Assembly: GCA_951799445.1 (NCBI GenBank)
Contig: OX637295.1
Span: 23,374,001-23,438,000, forward strand
Reading direction: 5' to 3'
From: Pseudisothecium myosuroides
Taxonomy: Eukaryota > Streptophyta > Bryopsida > Hypnales > Lembophyllaceae
DNA: 64,000 bases
The notes under the pieces are model-generated. The model searched no databases. It saw only the letters and a program-made list of their open reading frames with translations, and had not been told where the DNA came from. Numbering within the stretch: position 1 is the stretch's first letter; every line of letters starts with the position of its first letter. The translations under genes and the position numbers were made by a program. This document shows positions 12,277 to 23,990 of this stretch, one piece after another.

Positions 12277-13201
12277 TTAACCCCTTAAGGACCATTGTCC
12301 GTTCGGGGGACAAATGCGTTTTCGGGCAGGTACCTACGGTTTGAAATTTTGTCGTGATTTTTTGAAACATTTTTTGGAGATAGAAAAACTGATAAGCTTT
12401 GTGGGAATATATTTTTTTCACAATTGGTGCCCGAAAACAAAAGTTATGACCAAATAAGCTCAAAACAGGGGACGGCGGGCAGCCCGGGCAGCAAAAAAAA
12501 AATGGACAAAAATTTTAATTAAATTTTTTTTTTCTCGTAGATTATATTTTTGTCTATCTGGGAAGCTTTGATTCATTTCATTTGGATATGTTATGAGAAA
12601 GTTATGGACATTCTTGTTTTTCGGGCAGTTAGAGCATCTTCTTAAAAAATTAACTTGTAGGATTCAATTCTAAATGCAATTTTTTCAATTTTTCAATTTT
12701 TTATTTACATGGTCTGATTTACTTTCTAAAACAATCTCACCATTGGGATTAGTGTATTTTAATTCCATCTAAAATATATGAATATTTTAGATTTTCCTTC
12801 TATCTCGTACCTACTTCTACTTAACAATTTTTTTAAGAATGATAATTAAGTTTTTTTGAATTTTTTTTTCCTAGACTCTCTACTCAATTCTCCACTATAA
12901 AAATTTAAAGCTCAAAACTCTGTAGTGCAAAAATTTTAAGTTAAAAATGTTCAAAGTAAAAAAATCAAGTCCCGGAATGTGCTGAAAAACTTGATTTTTT
13001 CACTTTAAATGCAGATATCTTGCAATCTGTGCGGTCAAAAATTCTGAAATTTTTTCCACACACTCTCATATTAGTAAGGTGTAAGATCCTACGGTTAGAT
13101 GTGAAAAAAAAACAAATTTCAATTTTTTTAACTCTTTGCTGTAGATATGGCAGTTTTGAGTGTTTTTTGGCAGAAAAAGGCCTTGGTCCTTTAGGGGTTA
13201 A
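12277..13201. mobile_element. piggyBac-type MITE, family 1
   Basis: TTAA flanks both ends (12277-12280, 13198-13201). The termini are inverted repeats: CCCCTTAAGGACC on the left and, read inward on the minus strand, CCCCTAAAGGACC on the right. It is 925 bp. Copies of the same length occur at 4129-5050, 47176-48103 and 54075-55006. It has no transposase, so it must be moved by an enzyme encoded elsewhere. Its end differs from the CCCCAAAG end of the large piggyBac element 740 bp downstream. Confidence 0.75.
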
Positions 13202-13942
13202 AGGTGGTTGTGGTTTGTGAAGGTAGACAATGACTAGGAAACGTAGAACACATGTCAAAGGTTTGAACCAAAATTTACAAATAAAAAAGAATAAGAGGAT
13301 TGTAAAGTTTGCAAACTAAATAATACATATTTTACAAATTTAAATATTATTTACATTTAAATTTCAAGTTTTCTTATTCATAAGTTCATTCATGAGATAT
13401 TAAATTACAATTATTTAAATTGAGATATGCTGAAATTATCCTATTTGTGTATCTAGAAGTTGAGAGATGCAAAATTTTACCAGGTAATAAATGAGTAGCA
13501 AGATGAGTAGAACTCTCTCCAATGCTTAGCAATTAATGATTTGAATTTTAGATTTTTTTTAAAAAGTATGACAAAAAGTAGTAGAAAATGATTGCTTCAA
13601 GGGCAACATATATATAATTGAAACATATTTAACATGTACATCTAGAAGTTTGAATTATCAAACAATTAACAAGTTTAATGATTCAAGCATTCAAAACTTA
13701 TTAATTTGACAAATGTCAAGCTTTTGAAATATTTTATTTAGCATCTATCAAGTTTACAAACGAGAAAGATTATTACTTTACAAATTGTTTGGTTTGGAAA
13801 TTTCAAGAAACTAAATCTTTTTGGTGCATGTATTAAAATTTCTCAGAGATTTGAACAAATAACATTCATCAATTGACAAACTAATAATTCTCAACTTCAT
13901 TGTTAAAATAAATTTATGTGACCCAAAAAATGATTATGGAGT
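13202..13942. other. AT-rich intergenic DNA
   Basis: No gene or structured element seen between the family-1 MITE and the large piggyBac element. Confidence 0.55.
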
Positions 13943-14382
13943 TTAACCCCAAAGTGACATGAGATTGCCGAACTGTGGAGAGACTCCAGTGAGCAGCTGA
14001 ACTTTACACATTATTAGTCAAGCATCGAAGGGTTCAGAAGCCAATCGAACCGTACAATGTGGAAGGGAGGTTTGGTCTCTGTACACTCAAAAAAATTCAG
14101 CCGTTCATTGTGGTTTTCATGGACACATTTTTGTGTTGGGCACGAGTACAGACCTGCCAGAAATTCTTGAATATTAGGTGTAAAATTACTTGGTGTGGCT
14201 ATTCCGATGGTTTAGACTCCAAATTAGTACTGACGCGTAACTAGAAAAAGTAGCGAGCTAACATAACCTGAAGACCTGCGTTGAAAAAACATGAAAAGCC
14301 CATAAAGCTTGCTCTACTCGATGGAGTTTCGGCAACCATGTCGAGGTGATGCACTTCCAGGTTGTCAATCACCAAAATTGCC

Positions 14383-14740
14383 AGAAGAAAAAAAAATGTG
14401 ACACTGGAAGATCTGATCGGTGGATTCGAAGCCAAATGTGGTCTGCGACCACCCAAAAAAAAATGGAAGAAATCCACCGAGTATGTATGTGGCTCGGAGA
14501 CAAGAAACGCAACAGTCGAAGGAGTTCACAACAAACCCGGTGTTCCGTCGGGCTGGGAAGGCGCGAGATGGACGCATCGGCAAAGCCGTGCATGACGTAG
14601 CACGCGGGAGTCTTGTCGACGCGCGGGGTGATGGATGCCGACCGACGGCCACAAATGTCGACTGTGTGGCGGCGACGACTTCCGGGTCCTGTGAAGAAGA
14701 AACGGTTGCGTCTGCTCCCACTGCAGCTTAGAACAATGCA
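14383..14740 (+). pseudogene. Relic of a second piggyBac transposase C-terminus
   Basis: Two features typical of piggyBac transposase C-termini appear on the plus strand, opposite to the main transposase. At 14386-14430 the frame reads LEDLIGGFEAKCG, resembling the LIGG motif that precedes the tail. At 14656-14740 the same frame reads HKCRLCGG, then a stop at 14692, then CVCSHCSLEQC, which resembles the terminal cysteine-rich zinc-binding domain. The sequence between them has at least two stops and probably a frame change. No DDE core is visible upstream, so only the tail survives. Assignment rests on motif resemblance and could be wrong. If right, it lies tail-to-tail with the 15133-17424 transposase. 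Confidence 0.4.
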
Positions 14741-15132
14741 AAGTGAAGAAACAGGGGAGAAGCGACTGGAAAATTCCACTGCCAAGTACTGGGCGGTTTG
14801 TATTACACACTTCGTCTGCACTTACAAAAATGTGCAGTACGGGAAAATGCAACCGCTATAACAAACGACCACTACACTTGTACAAAATGCCGCACTTGCA
14901 ATCTACGTAAATACTGCCGTAAAGGACTACAGTAACTCTCAATCCGTTGCTAACCATGCGAGATAGGAAACAAGCCCTGCACTAAACTGACCCTCCAGAT
15001 GCGAAGCGGAGGCAGATCTGACCGGAGGTGACATATCGCCTCTACGCCGAACAGGGGATTCACGTCGGAGCGTCTGCGTCACTTGAGGTACCTGCAGAAT
15101 ACACCCCCGAATCAAACTTGTCTGACCACTAA

Positions 15133-17424
15133 TCATAACCATACCTTGGCGGCAATCTTAGGATTACTGTGCACAAGGCTATGGCATGTTTTCTGACACA
15201 AGAACGCGCCTGCACAACCGGGACAGAACCGATTCTATTTTCTTCCGCAAACCTGACACTTCTTTCTCTGCATACCAGCCGACTTAGACTCATGAATTCC
15301 ACGGTCCGAAATGTTGAACGTTCCACCTGTTCGACCTAGCTGAAACGCTGGGCCAATCAGCCAGGATGCAATGTCGTAATGAAAGTCCGATCTGGACATA
15401 GGCCGCAATTTATGCCGACCCTTGTCATGTCTCTGTATCCAATGTGCTTTGTACAAAACATAAGCATTACCCAACGAACTATCTAGGATGAAGAACAAAA
15501 GCCGATGCCACCACTTGTGGGAAAAAATTTGGGAAGTGTACTCTACACGGCATTGATCTACCACATCCACTCCCCTCATCATCTCTTGATACTCTTTCTG
15601 GATGGGGGATGTTGGATACTCAGACCTCTCTCCACTTACCCAACGGGGGCATGTGCATCCTGCAACTATAGGATCCGATGATGTACTCAAAAAAAAGACT
15701 GGACAGCCATCGAACCAAATGCAAGCTGCCATGCGGCGTGACATGTGCATCGCAGCTACTACTGTCCCTCTTAGAAGATCAGCCTTAGCATATTCCGCCA
15801 AGTGAGTGGGCATTCCTACTCTATTAGCCTTCACAGTTCCAGTGAACCAAGTGCCAACTGCTAAAAGAGCATCAGCTAGAAGGGGTGAACTGAAAAACCT
15901 ATCAGTCACTACTACATGACCAAGTCCTGTAAGGTCAGACACTAAGTTCAAAACGACATTCTTCCCTAGGTCCTTCTCACTCTTCAGATTCTTACGCCCC
16001 TCATACACTATTAAATTGTACATGTAGCGGGACTTGCTACTAGCACAACACCAGATTTTTATCCCGTATTTCACTGGCTTATCTTTCATGTATTGTTTAA
16101 TGTCACACCTCCTCCCTTTGTAAGCCACCATTATCTCATCACATGCTAGATACTTATCACAATTGTAGGCTGCTTTGGACTTGGCTACGAAATTTTCTAC
16201 CAACCATCTGCATTTCCCAATCTTGTCATACCCTGTTGCTTTTTTATCCTGCACTAATGACTGGTTATTGACCAAGTGAATGCAAGACAAGATTTGCTCA
16301 AATCGAGTTCGCTTCATCACACGCTTCACTAATGGACAACCATAGAACTTCCTGCTAGACCAGTATGACCTGATTGTGGGTTGTTGTTTCAGTCCCATCA
16401 ACACACAGATGCCCAACCACGCTCTCAACTCAACTATCGTAAGTGTTTGCCATTTTCCGCAACCATTCAACACACCCGGCTCTTCAGCACGTTCCTGCAT
16501 TGCATATACATTCGTTTCCCGACATATTCTATCCAAATCGGATTCAGGCCAATACAAGTTGAAGAACTCGTGAACAGGCACTGGATGGCGGCTGTGCCTG
16601 CGAATCGGACCAGGCCTCAGACCACTAAACGTCTCCCTATCACCAACTAGCGTTGTCTCTACACAGTCTCAATGGGCATCTGCATAACGTGTTTCAAAGG
16701 AGCTTTCATCGAAGACCACATCGGACAGAGGACCCACCTCATCAAATAGATCAGGTTCGTGTTGCTCCCAATCCGAGTTAGCGACGTCAGAGTCACCCGC
16801 GAAGTCCAAGTACTGGGCTGCCCAGTCTGGATCGGCGTCATCTCCATCCTCGTCCGACTCGTCACTTGAATTTAGCGCATGCGGCAACAAGTAATTCGGG
16901 TAAGTTACCCGAATCTGGGGGTTGTTGGAGGGACCCAACGGCACTACCTTCGGTATGAGTGGAGGCAACTCTAAGTCACCTGCCACGAGGAATTGGCTAA
17001 GCCCTTCGCCAACGTCGTCACTGGCCTCAAACTGCGAAAGAAGTCTGACTGGCGTACCTCCGAAGTCAGCACCAGATGGCTGTCGCAGTCTACGCCCTCT
17101 GACTGTCACCGCCTTCGAGGTCCTTGCACCATCTCTGCATTCAAGGGTACAGTGCTTCTGGGCCACTGCTTGTTGGCCTAGAACATCGGAGAAGTATACC
17201 ATGAACATGGCCTCTCCAGTGATTGCGTGAAAAAAATCACGAATCACCTCTCCAATCAATTGCCCCCCGCTCGAGGTTGGGCTAAGGCCTAAAATTGCTG
17301 GCGTCATCGTCACAAACCGTCTGGGCTCCATTTCCCATTCTCCAGAACTACTCCCCCCGTCGACATGAGCACAATCTTCCGTGTCACATGATGTGTACCA
17401 ACCTCCAAAATTGTTCTCCCTCAT
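15133..17424 (-). pseudogene. piggyBac transposase (DDE_Tnp_1_7), two in-frame stops
   Basis: Would cut and paste the surrounding element at TTAA sites. From the ATG at 17424 one frame runs to a stop at 15133 (about 763 codons), broken by TGA at 16669-16671 and TAG at 15235-15237. The N-terminal third is acidic (DESDEDGDDADPD). The core begins at PVHEFFNLYWPESDLD and has the piggyBac catalytic aspartates: CDEIMVAYKGR (Asp codon 16138-16140), VVVTDRFFSS (15901-15903) and GVDVVDQ (15565-15567, plus the second Asp). The LIG motif follows (IASWLIG). After the TAG the cysteine-rich zinc-binding tail continues in frame (CQVCGRK, stop, NRFCPGCAGAFLCQKTCH). Both stops fit C-to-T changes (CGA to TGA, CAG to TAG). 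The stops make it inactive as a full-length protein unless read through. The first stop separates the acidic N-terminus from the core, so a shorter core-only product cannot be excluded. Confidence 0.85.
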
Positions 17425-17436
17425 CACGGCCTTCCC

Positions 17437-19209
17437 TTATTTAACGCTGCTGCAAGGGGTTTTTCGTGGAGCTTCCTTACAATCCCTCGAAGTCGAGGAT
17501 TGTTGCATGAGTGGTGTAGCCAAGAGCGACTGTTCCGCCTCAGAGCCACTGTCCGTGGCACCTATCTCCAAACTAGTAATCCGGTGTGCCCCATGATCTG
17601 CTGCTACCGTGTCCACGGCATCCCTCAAATTCCGCACCACTCTTCCCCTCTGGGTACTTGGCCTCAAAATGGGGGGAGATGGTCGATTTTGTAATCCGAT
17701 GGTTGGCGCCACCCAAGCAGTTGGTGTGATGAAATCAGTGGACATGCAGTTTTGCTGGGAACTCCCAGCTTCCTTTCCCTTCACCTTCTTCGTCTACCTT
17801 CCTTTCTCATTTTTCGTCTCCCTTCCTTTCACATTCTTCTTCCCTTTTCCTTGGCCTCTTCCACCTCGGCCTCTTCCACCTCGGGCCCCTCCACAGCCTT
17901 GCAGGGTCTGTTGACTGTGTTCAATACTCGTTTGAGTGGCTGGAGGAAGAGACGGCGATTTTCCTCTTCCTCCGCAGCCCCTTCCTACTGGTCCCCGGCT
18001 TGTCCCCCTCCTGGATTTCACGGGCATCGAACTCTTCTGTCCCCTCCCGTTTGATGCTGCTGGCAATTGGTGCAGTATCGGCAGTGGATCGATCGCTTCC
18101 ATCGCTTGAAGAGACGGTGTACCAACGATTTGCGGTGGGAGCCCTAGGCATGTCAAGAAGGGGTCGAGGCATGGTGAATTCGGGCTCGATCGGCTTCCCA
18201 TCAATGGACTTCGCTGCACCGGATACACTGCTTCCCCCCTCGACGGCGACGGCCGCAACGTCTGTTGGGCTTGGGCAGACTCTAGAAACTCCTCCGCTGT
18301 TGGCACGTCGTCTGCTACACCTCTATTTTTTTTGTTGTGGCAGCCGTCCTCCTCCTCACTCGTCGTTGCGTGACAGGGCTGCGCAATCCAAGTCTGGCCT
18401 TCGCGGCTGCCCGGCCGGCCTCCTTCAAGCTCAATTGACCGGACATCATCAGGCCACATCCGGTGAATCAGACGATCAATGTGTTTGGGAAACGCTGTCC
18501 TCTCCCTCCACCGCAAAATGTGACTCGCCTGAGCACAGAAGTTGTATCTATAGTTCCGATTGACCGGATTTGCTGGCCACGCTTGGCTCTTTCCAACTAC
18601 ATGAATGCGACGCAAATACTCCACGTCTAAGCAACTCAGAATTTTCTTACGCTGCCTCTCAGTAGACTTGCAACTTACAAGCCAGTTGTCGATGATTTCG
18701 GCTTCTTCCTGCAAGTGCCGAGGGAAGTGACACGGTGCGCCTTTTATGAAAGCCATCTCCTTCTGAAATTCCGAAGGCAGTTCCAGTAGTAGACAGAATT
18801 GAACCTCCCTCTTCACCCCTCTTCTTGTGTTGATTGCACCTCACAGCCCGTCCATTCCTAGTAACCCCACTATGCGTCCTTGATACATCTCCGCGGCAAG
18901 TTTCCGCTATCCTGACAAGTGAAGGCGAGCAGCTGCTTTCCTCCATGGCCGCTCAAACCCTTTGAAAAAACACAACGGCCCTCGATTGTGACAATCCGTG
19001 CAACAAATTGAACCTACAAATTGCAATGATCTTGACGGCAACCCACACTCTACGGCAGTCGCACTCTGCTTACGGACGACGCCCCACTCCGTTCTCCAGA
19101 AGTTCTGCCGGACAAGGATCCAAGGCAACCCTGTCTGTCTGTGGAACTCAAAAACACTGCCTGGGAGGCTCAAACTATTGGTGCCCAAAACCCTACAGCG
19201 GGAATCCAC
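17437..19209 (-). pseudogene. Unrecognised second ORF of the piggyBac element, with in-frame stops
   Basis: I do not recognise this protein. The main open block is 18816-17794 (340 codons). The same frame continues past a TAG at 17794-17796 to a TAA at 17437-17439. Upstream it extends past TGA (18841) and TAG (18907) to about 19209. The 18500-18800 part has a folded-looking composition (PSEFQKEMAFIKGAPCHF, later NRNYRYNFCAQASHILRW), followed by a Pro/Ser-rich linker and a basic tail rich in GRG and KGK near 17800-17900. The upstream part has a cysteine cluster (CCTDCHNRGPLC). The frame ends 12 bp before the transposase ATG and is in the same phase. It could be an accessory protein or an N-terminal extension of the transposase. 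Few stops over ~590 codons argue for former coding; the product is unknown. Confidence 0.5.
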
Positions 19210-19664
19210 CTCAGCGCCAAGTCGGCCCTGACCAACGGTCGATCATCAGGGTCCCGCCACTGTAAACCCGGGCTTCGGTCCGGTGACGTCACTGATCGCC
19301 CTTACGTGGCCAGCCAAAAATAAGAGGCTCTAGGACGCCCGAGAAATCAAATCATCCTAGAAAATTGGGAAATTATCACATTTATGTGGTTATTGACTCA
19401 TCTGAAAGGTGATCCAAATATGTACAACTGTTACTTGGACCAAAACCTTATTCGGTTCCTCGAAGTTGAAGATTTTGCCACCTGAAAAACACGGAGGACA
19501 CTTTTTGTCCTCCATGACGCTTTGGGGTTAAATTCAAAAATGCTTCAAGCACCAAGATGAGGCTTCATAAATTGCAACTTGACGTTTGAGACGATACAAT
19601 TTAGTGAGCGGTGACTCAAAAATTACCTCTATAGAAAGCACTACTATTCAAACCATAAGTAAGC

Positions 19665-19954
19665 ATTAGAAGAGATTTGAGGGCTCTAAGAGCTCGCAAG
19701 TTATCAGGCCTTGGGAACCTTGGGAACAGCCTGGGAGCAGTAATCTAACGTGGCCAAGACTGTGCCACATCAGAAAATAATAAAAAATTATTTTTTAAAT
19801 ATTTTTTTATAATATATATATAATAATATAATAATATTTTTTTATAATATATATATTTTTAAATAATATTTTTTTATTTTTTTTATATTCTGACTGTTCC
19901 CACCTGCGGGAACAGCCTGAAATGGCCCCTCGCAGCCCTCAAATCTCTTCTAAT
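19665..19954. mobile_element. Inverted-repeat element with AT-only core
   Basis: The ends ATTAGAAGAGATTTGAGGGC (left) and GCCCTCAAATCTCTTCTAAT (right) are perfect inverted copies over 20 bp. Next inward are GC-rich segments containing GGGAACAGCCTG on both sides, and then a core of about 110 bp made almost only of A and T (19785-19890). It is 290 bp, non-coding, and no target duplication was confirmed. Confidence 0.6.
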
Positions 19955-22728
19955 GGCCCAAAGCGGCTAAGATAAATCCAAAGATTCAAACTTTTTTGCT
20001 TCTAATCAAAATATATATTTATCGAGTTTTTTATATTTAAATTCAAGAATACCTCTACCAAAAATGACGGGTTTTAAGAATTCATACTTATTTATAACTA
20101 AAATTCTATGCAATAATATCTTTTATAGTTATAGTATCTTTACCAGAGTTTGTTCAAGAATTTGCCATATAGTAATATATAGTTGCATATGACAAAAATA
20201 CATTGCATGTATATAAATTAATCATTCAATGAGAACTAAATATAATTAACCTATTATTTAAAAAATAGACCTCTAATTACGTATACACGAGTAGTTGTAA
20301 GAAACACTTGCTAGTTTGGGCTCAAAACAGCTTCAATACTGGAATACTGTGATTTTTGGAATAATTTTTTTTTAAATGAATTAAAATATGGATAATTTGT
20401 AAAGCATTCAAGATAGTGTTTGTGTGAAAATTTAGACCTAGAAAAAATTATGTCTAAAAGTTATGCACGTTCAAAGAATGATGGAAAATACAAGAAAATA
20501 GACACTTTGGAATTTGATTTGTAGGAAATAATTAAAAAATTCCAAAAATTCCAAAAAAAAAAGATATTTTTTCCAACTTAGTGATGCTTCTTCTCAACCA
20601 TTTGCATCTTTGGAAAAAAAATTGTATTCTTTGCACGTGTGGAAAGGTAGTGCATTTTGAGCACATGTGGAAGGTGGATACTTTACTATTTTTTAAAAAC
20701 CTCTTTGTAGGCTTGTATAACTTTAGTATAATTCCATGTATCCCAATTTTCACCTTCAAATTTGCATTTTTGGATTGGAAGTAGTACTAGCCCCCCCTCC
20801 AAAATGGCCAAGGTAGACATCCAATCGGGACAATTTAAAAATAATAAAATAATTGGAAAAAAGTGAAAAAAAATACTCAATGTTTCAAACTACCACATGT
20901 ACCCTCATTCTAAATTTTGTAGAAAATGGCCATACGACGCAAAAGTTATGAGCAAAAAATACCTATCTAAGGCCAAAGGACAAAAAAAGGACAAGTGTTT
21001 CTTGCAACAACCCATACACTCTTAAAAATACACAAGTTTTTTAGGATATTTATAGAAATTTCATTAAAATCTTACAATATACTTTATTTAAATTTAAGAA
21101 ATGAAGAAAAATATCATAACTGACATTTATTTATATGTTTGTTTTCAAGATTTTTATAAATTATGATTTTAAAATTTGAATGTTACTTTCAAATAACTTG
21201 TAAGAATGTTGTAGCAGGGCTTTATCCTTGAATAAAATTCTCCTATTCATATTTGCTTTTCAGGTTTTGTTAAATAAAGATATAGTAATGTTAATGACTA
21301 TGTTGTATATTCAACGTTGACAATGGCATGAATTTTGTTACAATATGATACGACATCTAACCTCTCTTCTTATGATGTGTAGATGTAATATGGATCCATT
21401 TAAGTCCTTCTACATCAAACTTGGCTGAAATTGGTTGAGAATACTTATTCTTCATTAAAAGAGATGATGGTAAATTTCTTAGAGAGTAAAAACGTCTGAA
21501 GCTTTTATACTCAAAATTGATTTGACACATGACCAATTTGATCTGATTTAAGATGAAACCCTTAAAAACCAATTTTAAGTTGTTTCAATAGTCAATAAAG
21601 CCCATATTTATACTATTAATATATTTCTCCTTAAGTTCATTGTACAAATAATATTCATGCAAATGATTAACAATACAATAAAAAAAATTGTAGAATTATT
21701 TATTATACATGGTTTTACAATTTATAATTTCATTGACAAAATCTTTCTAGACCAATCTTGTAAATTTTTGTATTAAAAAATCTATTTAGTTTGGAATTTA
21801 ATTCAATTAGTGTGTTCCATGGAAATAATGCTACCTCTATCATTCTAAATTTGGAATTATAAAAATTTGCAACGTGCAATAATGTAGATGTTTACAATAC
21901 TTTACATTAGATCAATATAAAGTGGTAAACATTATTTTTGGAGTATCTCAAAATAGTGTGACAGTCACCTCACTGTCATTGAAATTTCATCCAACTTTCA
22001 TTTAGTTTTGTCAAAAAATTTACACTTATTATATTACATTCATCCAAAATTCATCCAATTAGAATGAGGGGACCTTGCACTACTTAAACTCTTACACTAA
22101 TTGAATTAACTTGAACAAATTGAATCATCTTATTAGCAAAATTACACCTCCAAAGTAGTGTCATCTATTTTTTTAAATTAAAGAAAATTTAGTACTACAT
22201 GGGAATATTTTGGTCTAAAATTATTTAATACAGTGTAATTTTTGTAAATTAGTGTCACATGCACTTCTAGGATAAATCAATGTAGTTCCAGAGTATTGTA
22301 TCAAGAGTTTTGAAATCCCTTTAATTGTGGATAACACCTTCATCAATTAAATATTGAAGAGCGTCGTACGGTGATATGGAGGAATGGACAATTCTACCTA
22401 GGATCTCCTATCAAAATTCTCCAAAAATTTTAAGAAAAAATGAATTTATTTAGTCAAGTTGTATTGAAGGGCTATATTATAAATTGGATGAGTTGCTTTT
22501 TGAAGTGATACAAATTGTTACCCTTTAAAAAATAGAATAGTAGCAAAGATTTTTTTGAAAATGTATACCGTAAAAATGTTAACAAACACAAGAATCTACA
22601 AACCATTTAGATGGATGAAAAAATCAAGATTTTATATACTAAACACATATTGGAATTCATTTGTTGTACAAAATTTCAATGTTTGGTTCTTAAAGGCTTA
22701 ATTTGTATAAGGGAAATTTTATTATTAT
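19955..22728. other. AT-rich intergenic DNA
   Basis: No gene or terminal-inverted-repeat element recognised. Short frames of 60-75 aa occur on both strands but have low-complexity AT-driven composition. Confidence 0.55.
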
Positions 22729-23487
22729 TTAACCCCTAAAGTTTTTTCATATTTCGAGGCCTAAAACTGCTTCAAAATACGTGACTCCAAAGCAAGGCTA
22801 AAATCTTCATCCATATTTATTTTAAAACAACTTTTTTGTGCACTTGGCTCTACTAGATTTTATAACTTTGAATTTTCTTTGTTTAAAATTTTTGTACTAT
22901 TGATTTTGAATTTTGAACTTTTTATATTGAAGAATTGAGTTGAGAGTCTAAAAATAAAAAATAAAAAAACAACTTAATTTTTACTCATTAAAAAATTGTT
23001 GAGTAAAAGTAGGTTTAAGATTGAAGGAAAACTAAACTATTAAGACCTCTAAGATGAAAATGAAATGCACTAATTCCAATGGTGAGATTATTCTAGCAAG
23101 AGATATAAAACTTGTGAAATATATATATTTTTTAAATTGTGAAAATTAAATTCAGAAATGAATCCTCCAGGTTATTTTTTCAAGAAGATGCTATGATTGA
23201 CCAAAAACAAGATTGTCCATACCTCTCACATCAAAAACACAACCTATGAAAAAAATTTAAAAATTTAATTTAAAGTATTTGTTGGGTTTTTTTGCCTATC
23301 GAACTTAAATTTGGGCTTATTGTGCCATAACTTTTGCTATTGGGCACTGATTGAAATAAAAATTATATTCCCAAAAATTAATAAATAAATGTATTTTTCT
23401 ATCTTTACAAAAAGTTTCAGAAAATCATAATGAATATTGAGATTGTAGGAACTTGCCTAAAATCCATTTTGTCCCTCAAGGGATTAA
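22729..23487. mobile_element. piggyBac-type MITE, family 1, internally shorter copy
   Basis: TTAA lies at both ends (22729-22732, 23484-23487). The left end is CCCCTAAAG and the right end, on the minus strand, is TCCCTTGAGGGAC. The interior shares blocks with the longer copies, for example CACTAATTCCAATGGTGAGA near 23067 and the AACTTTTGCT block near 23328. At 759 bp it is about 170 bp shorter than the other copies. It lies in the same orientation as the 4129 copy. Confidence 0.6.
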
Positions 23488-23990
23488 AGGAATGTTACAA
23501 TTAGTCGGCGGCTAACCTCTTGGGATTGGATTGGCTACTTAGAGGCAAAAAATAGTCCCTTATCACTCTCTTGATTCTTGATGGGTTTGAAATAAGGGAT
23601 ACACTTATTAAGGTGCTAACTTGAAACCCATATAGGGAAGGTTAAGGGTATAAGGAGATTATACATGGAGCATTTCTATAGCAAAGACTTTGTGCCATTC
23701 TAGACTTATTTGCACAACATTGTGACAACATGCCCAATACAAGTTCAAGCTACACTAATAATGAAATTTAGTGATAACTACACTAATTGAATTAAAATTG
23801 TTATAAATTTTTTATTCTTACTGAATATTTTTACCAACTACGTTTATAAGGATCCCTTCTTTAGGTAATATTGATATCTATGCCCTTCATAAAAATCTTC
23901 TTCGTAAAAATCTTTGTAAGGTACCCCCCTTAACCAACTGAATAAAGAATTCCGACACGATCTAGAGTAGTGAAGGCAAAACAAATACTA
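23488..23990. other. AT-rich intergenic DNA
   Basis: Nothing recognised. Confidence 0.5.

Larger units (their letters stand above)
13943..19531 (-). mobile_element. Full-length piggyBac DNA transposon with decayed genes
   Basis: The element is bounded by TTAA target duplications (13943-13946 and 19528-19531). Its imperfect terminal inverted repeats are CCCCAAAGTGACATG on the left and, on the minus strand, CCCCAAAGCGTCATG on the right: 13 of 15 bases agree. The internal length is 5581 bp, long for a piggyBac. Base composition is clearly GC-richer than the flanks, which marks the insertion by eye. It carries a transposase pseudogene (minus strand, 15133-17424), an unrecognised ORF pseudogene in the same frame upstream (17437-19209), and a C-terminal relic of another piggyBac transposase on the plus strand (about 14383-14740). 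Both ends and both target duplications are preserved, so it may still be mobilised in trans. Confidence 0.85.

Noticed and set aside
12965..13258. 97-aa minus frame similar to the 95-aa plus frame at 4102-4389
   Set aside because: Both lie across the same end of family-1 MITEs, and the frame is broken in the 47176 copy. The similarity reflects shared transposon DNA, not a conserved protein.
14369..14852. Several overlapping minus-strand frames of 108-150 aa at the left end of the piggyBac element
   Set aside because: They have mutually overlapping frames with no domains. The only meaningful motifs in this stretch are on the plus strand.
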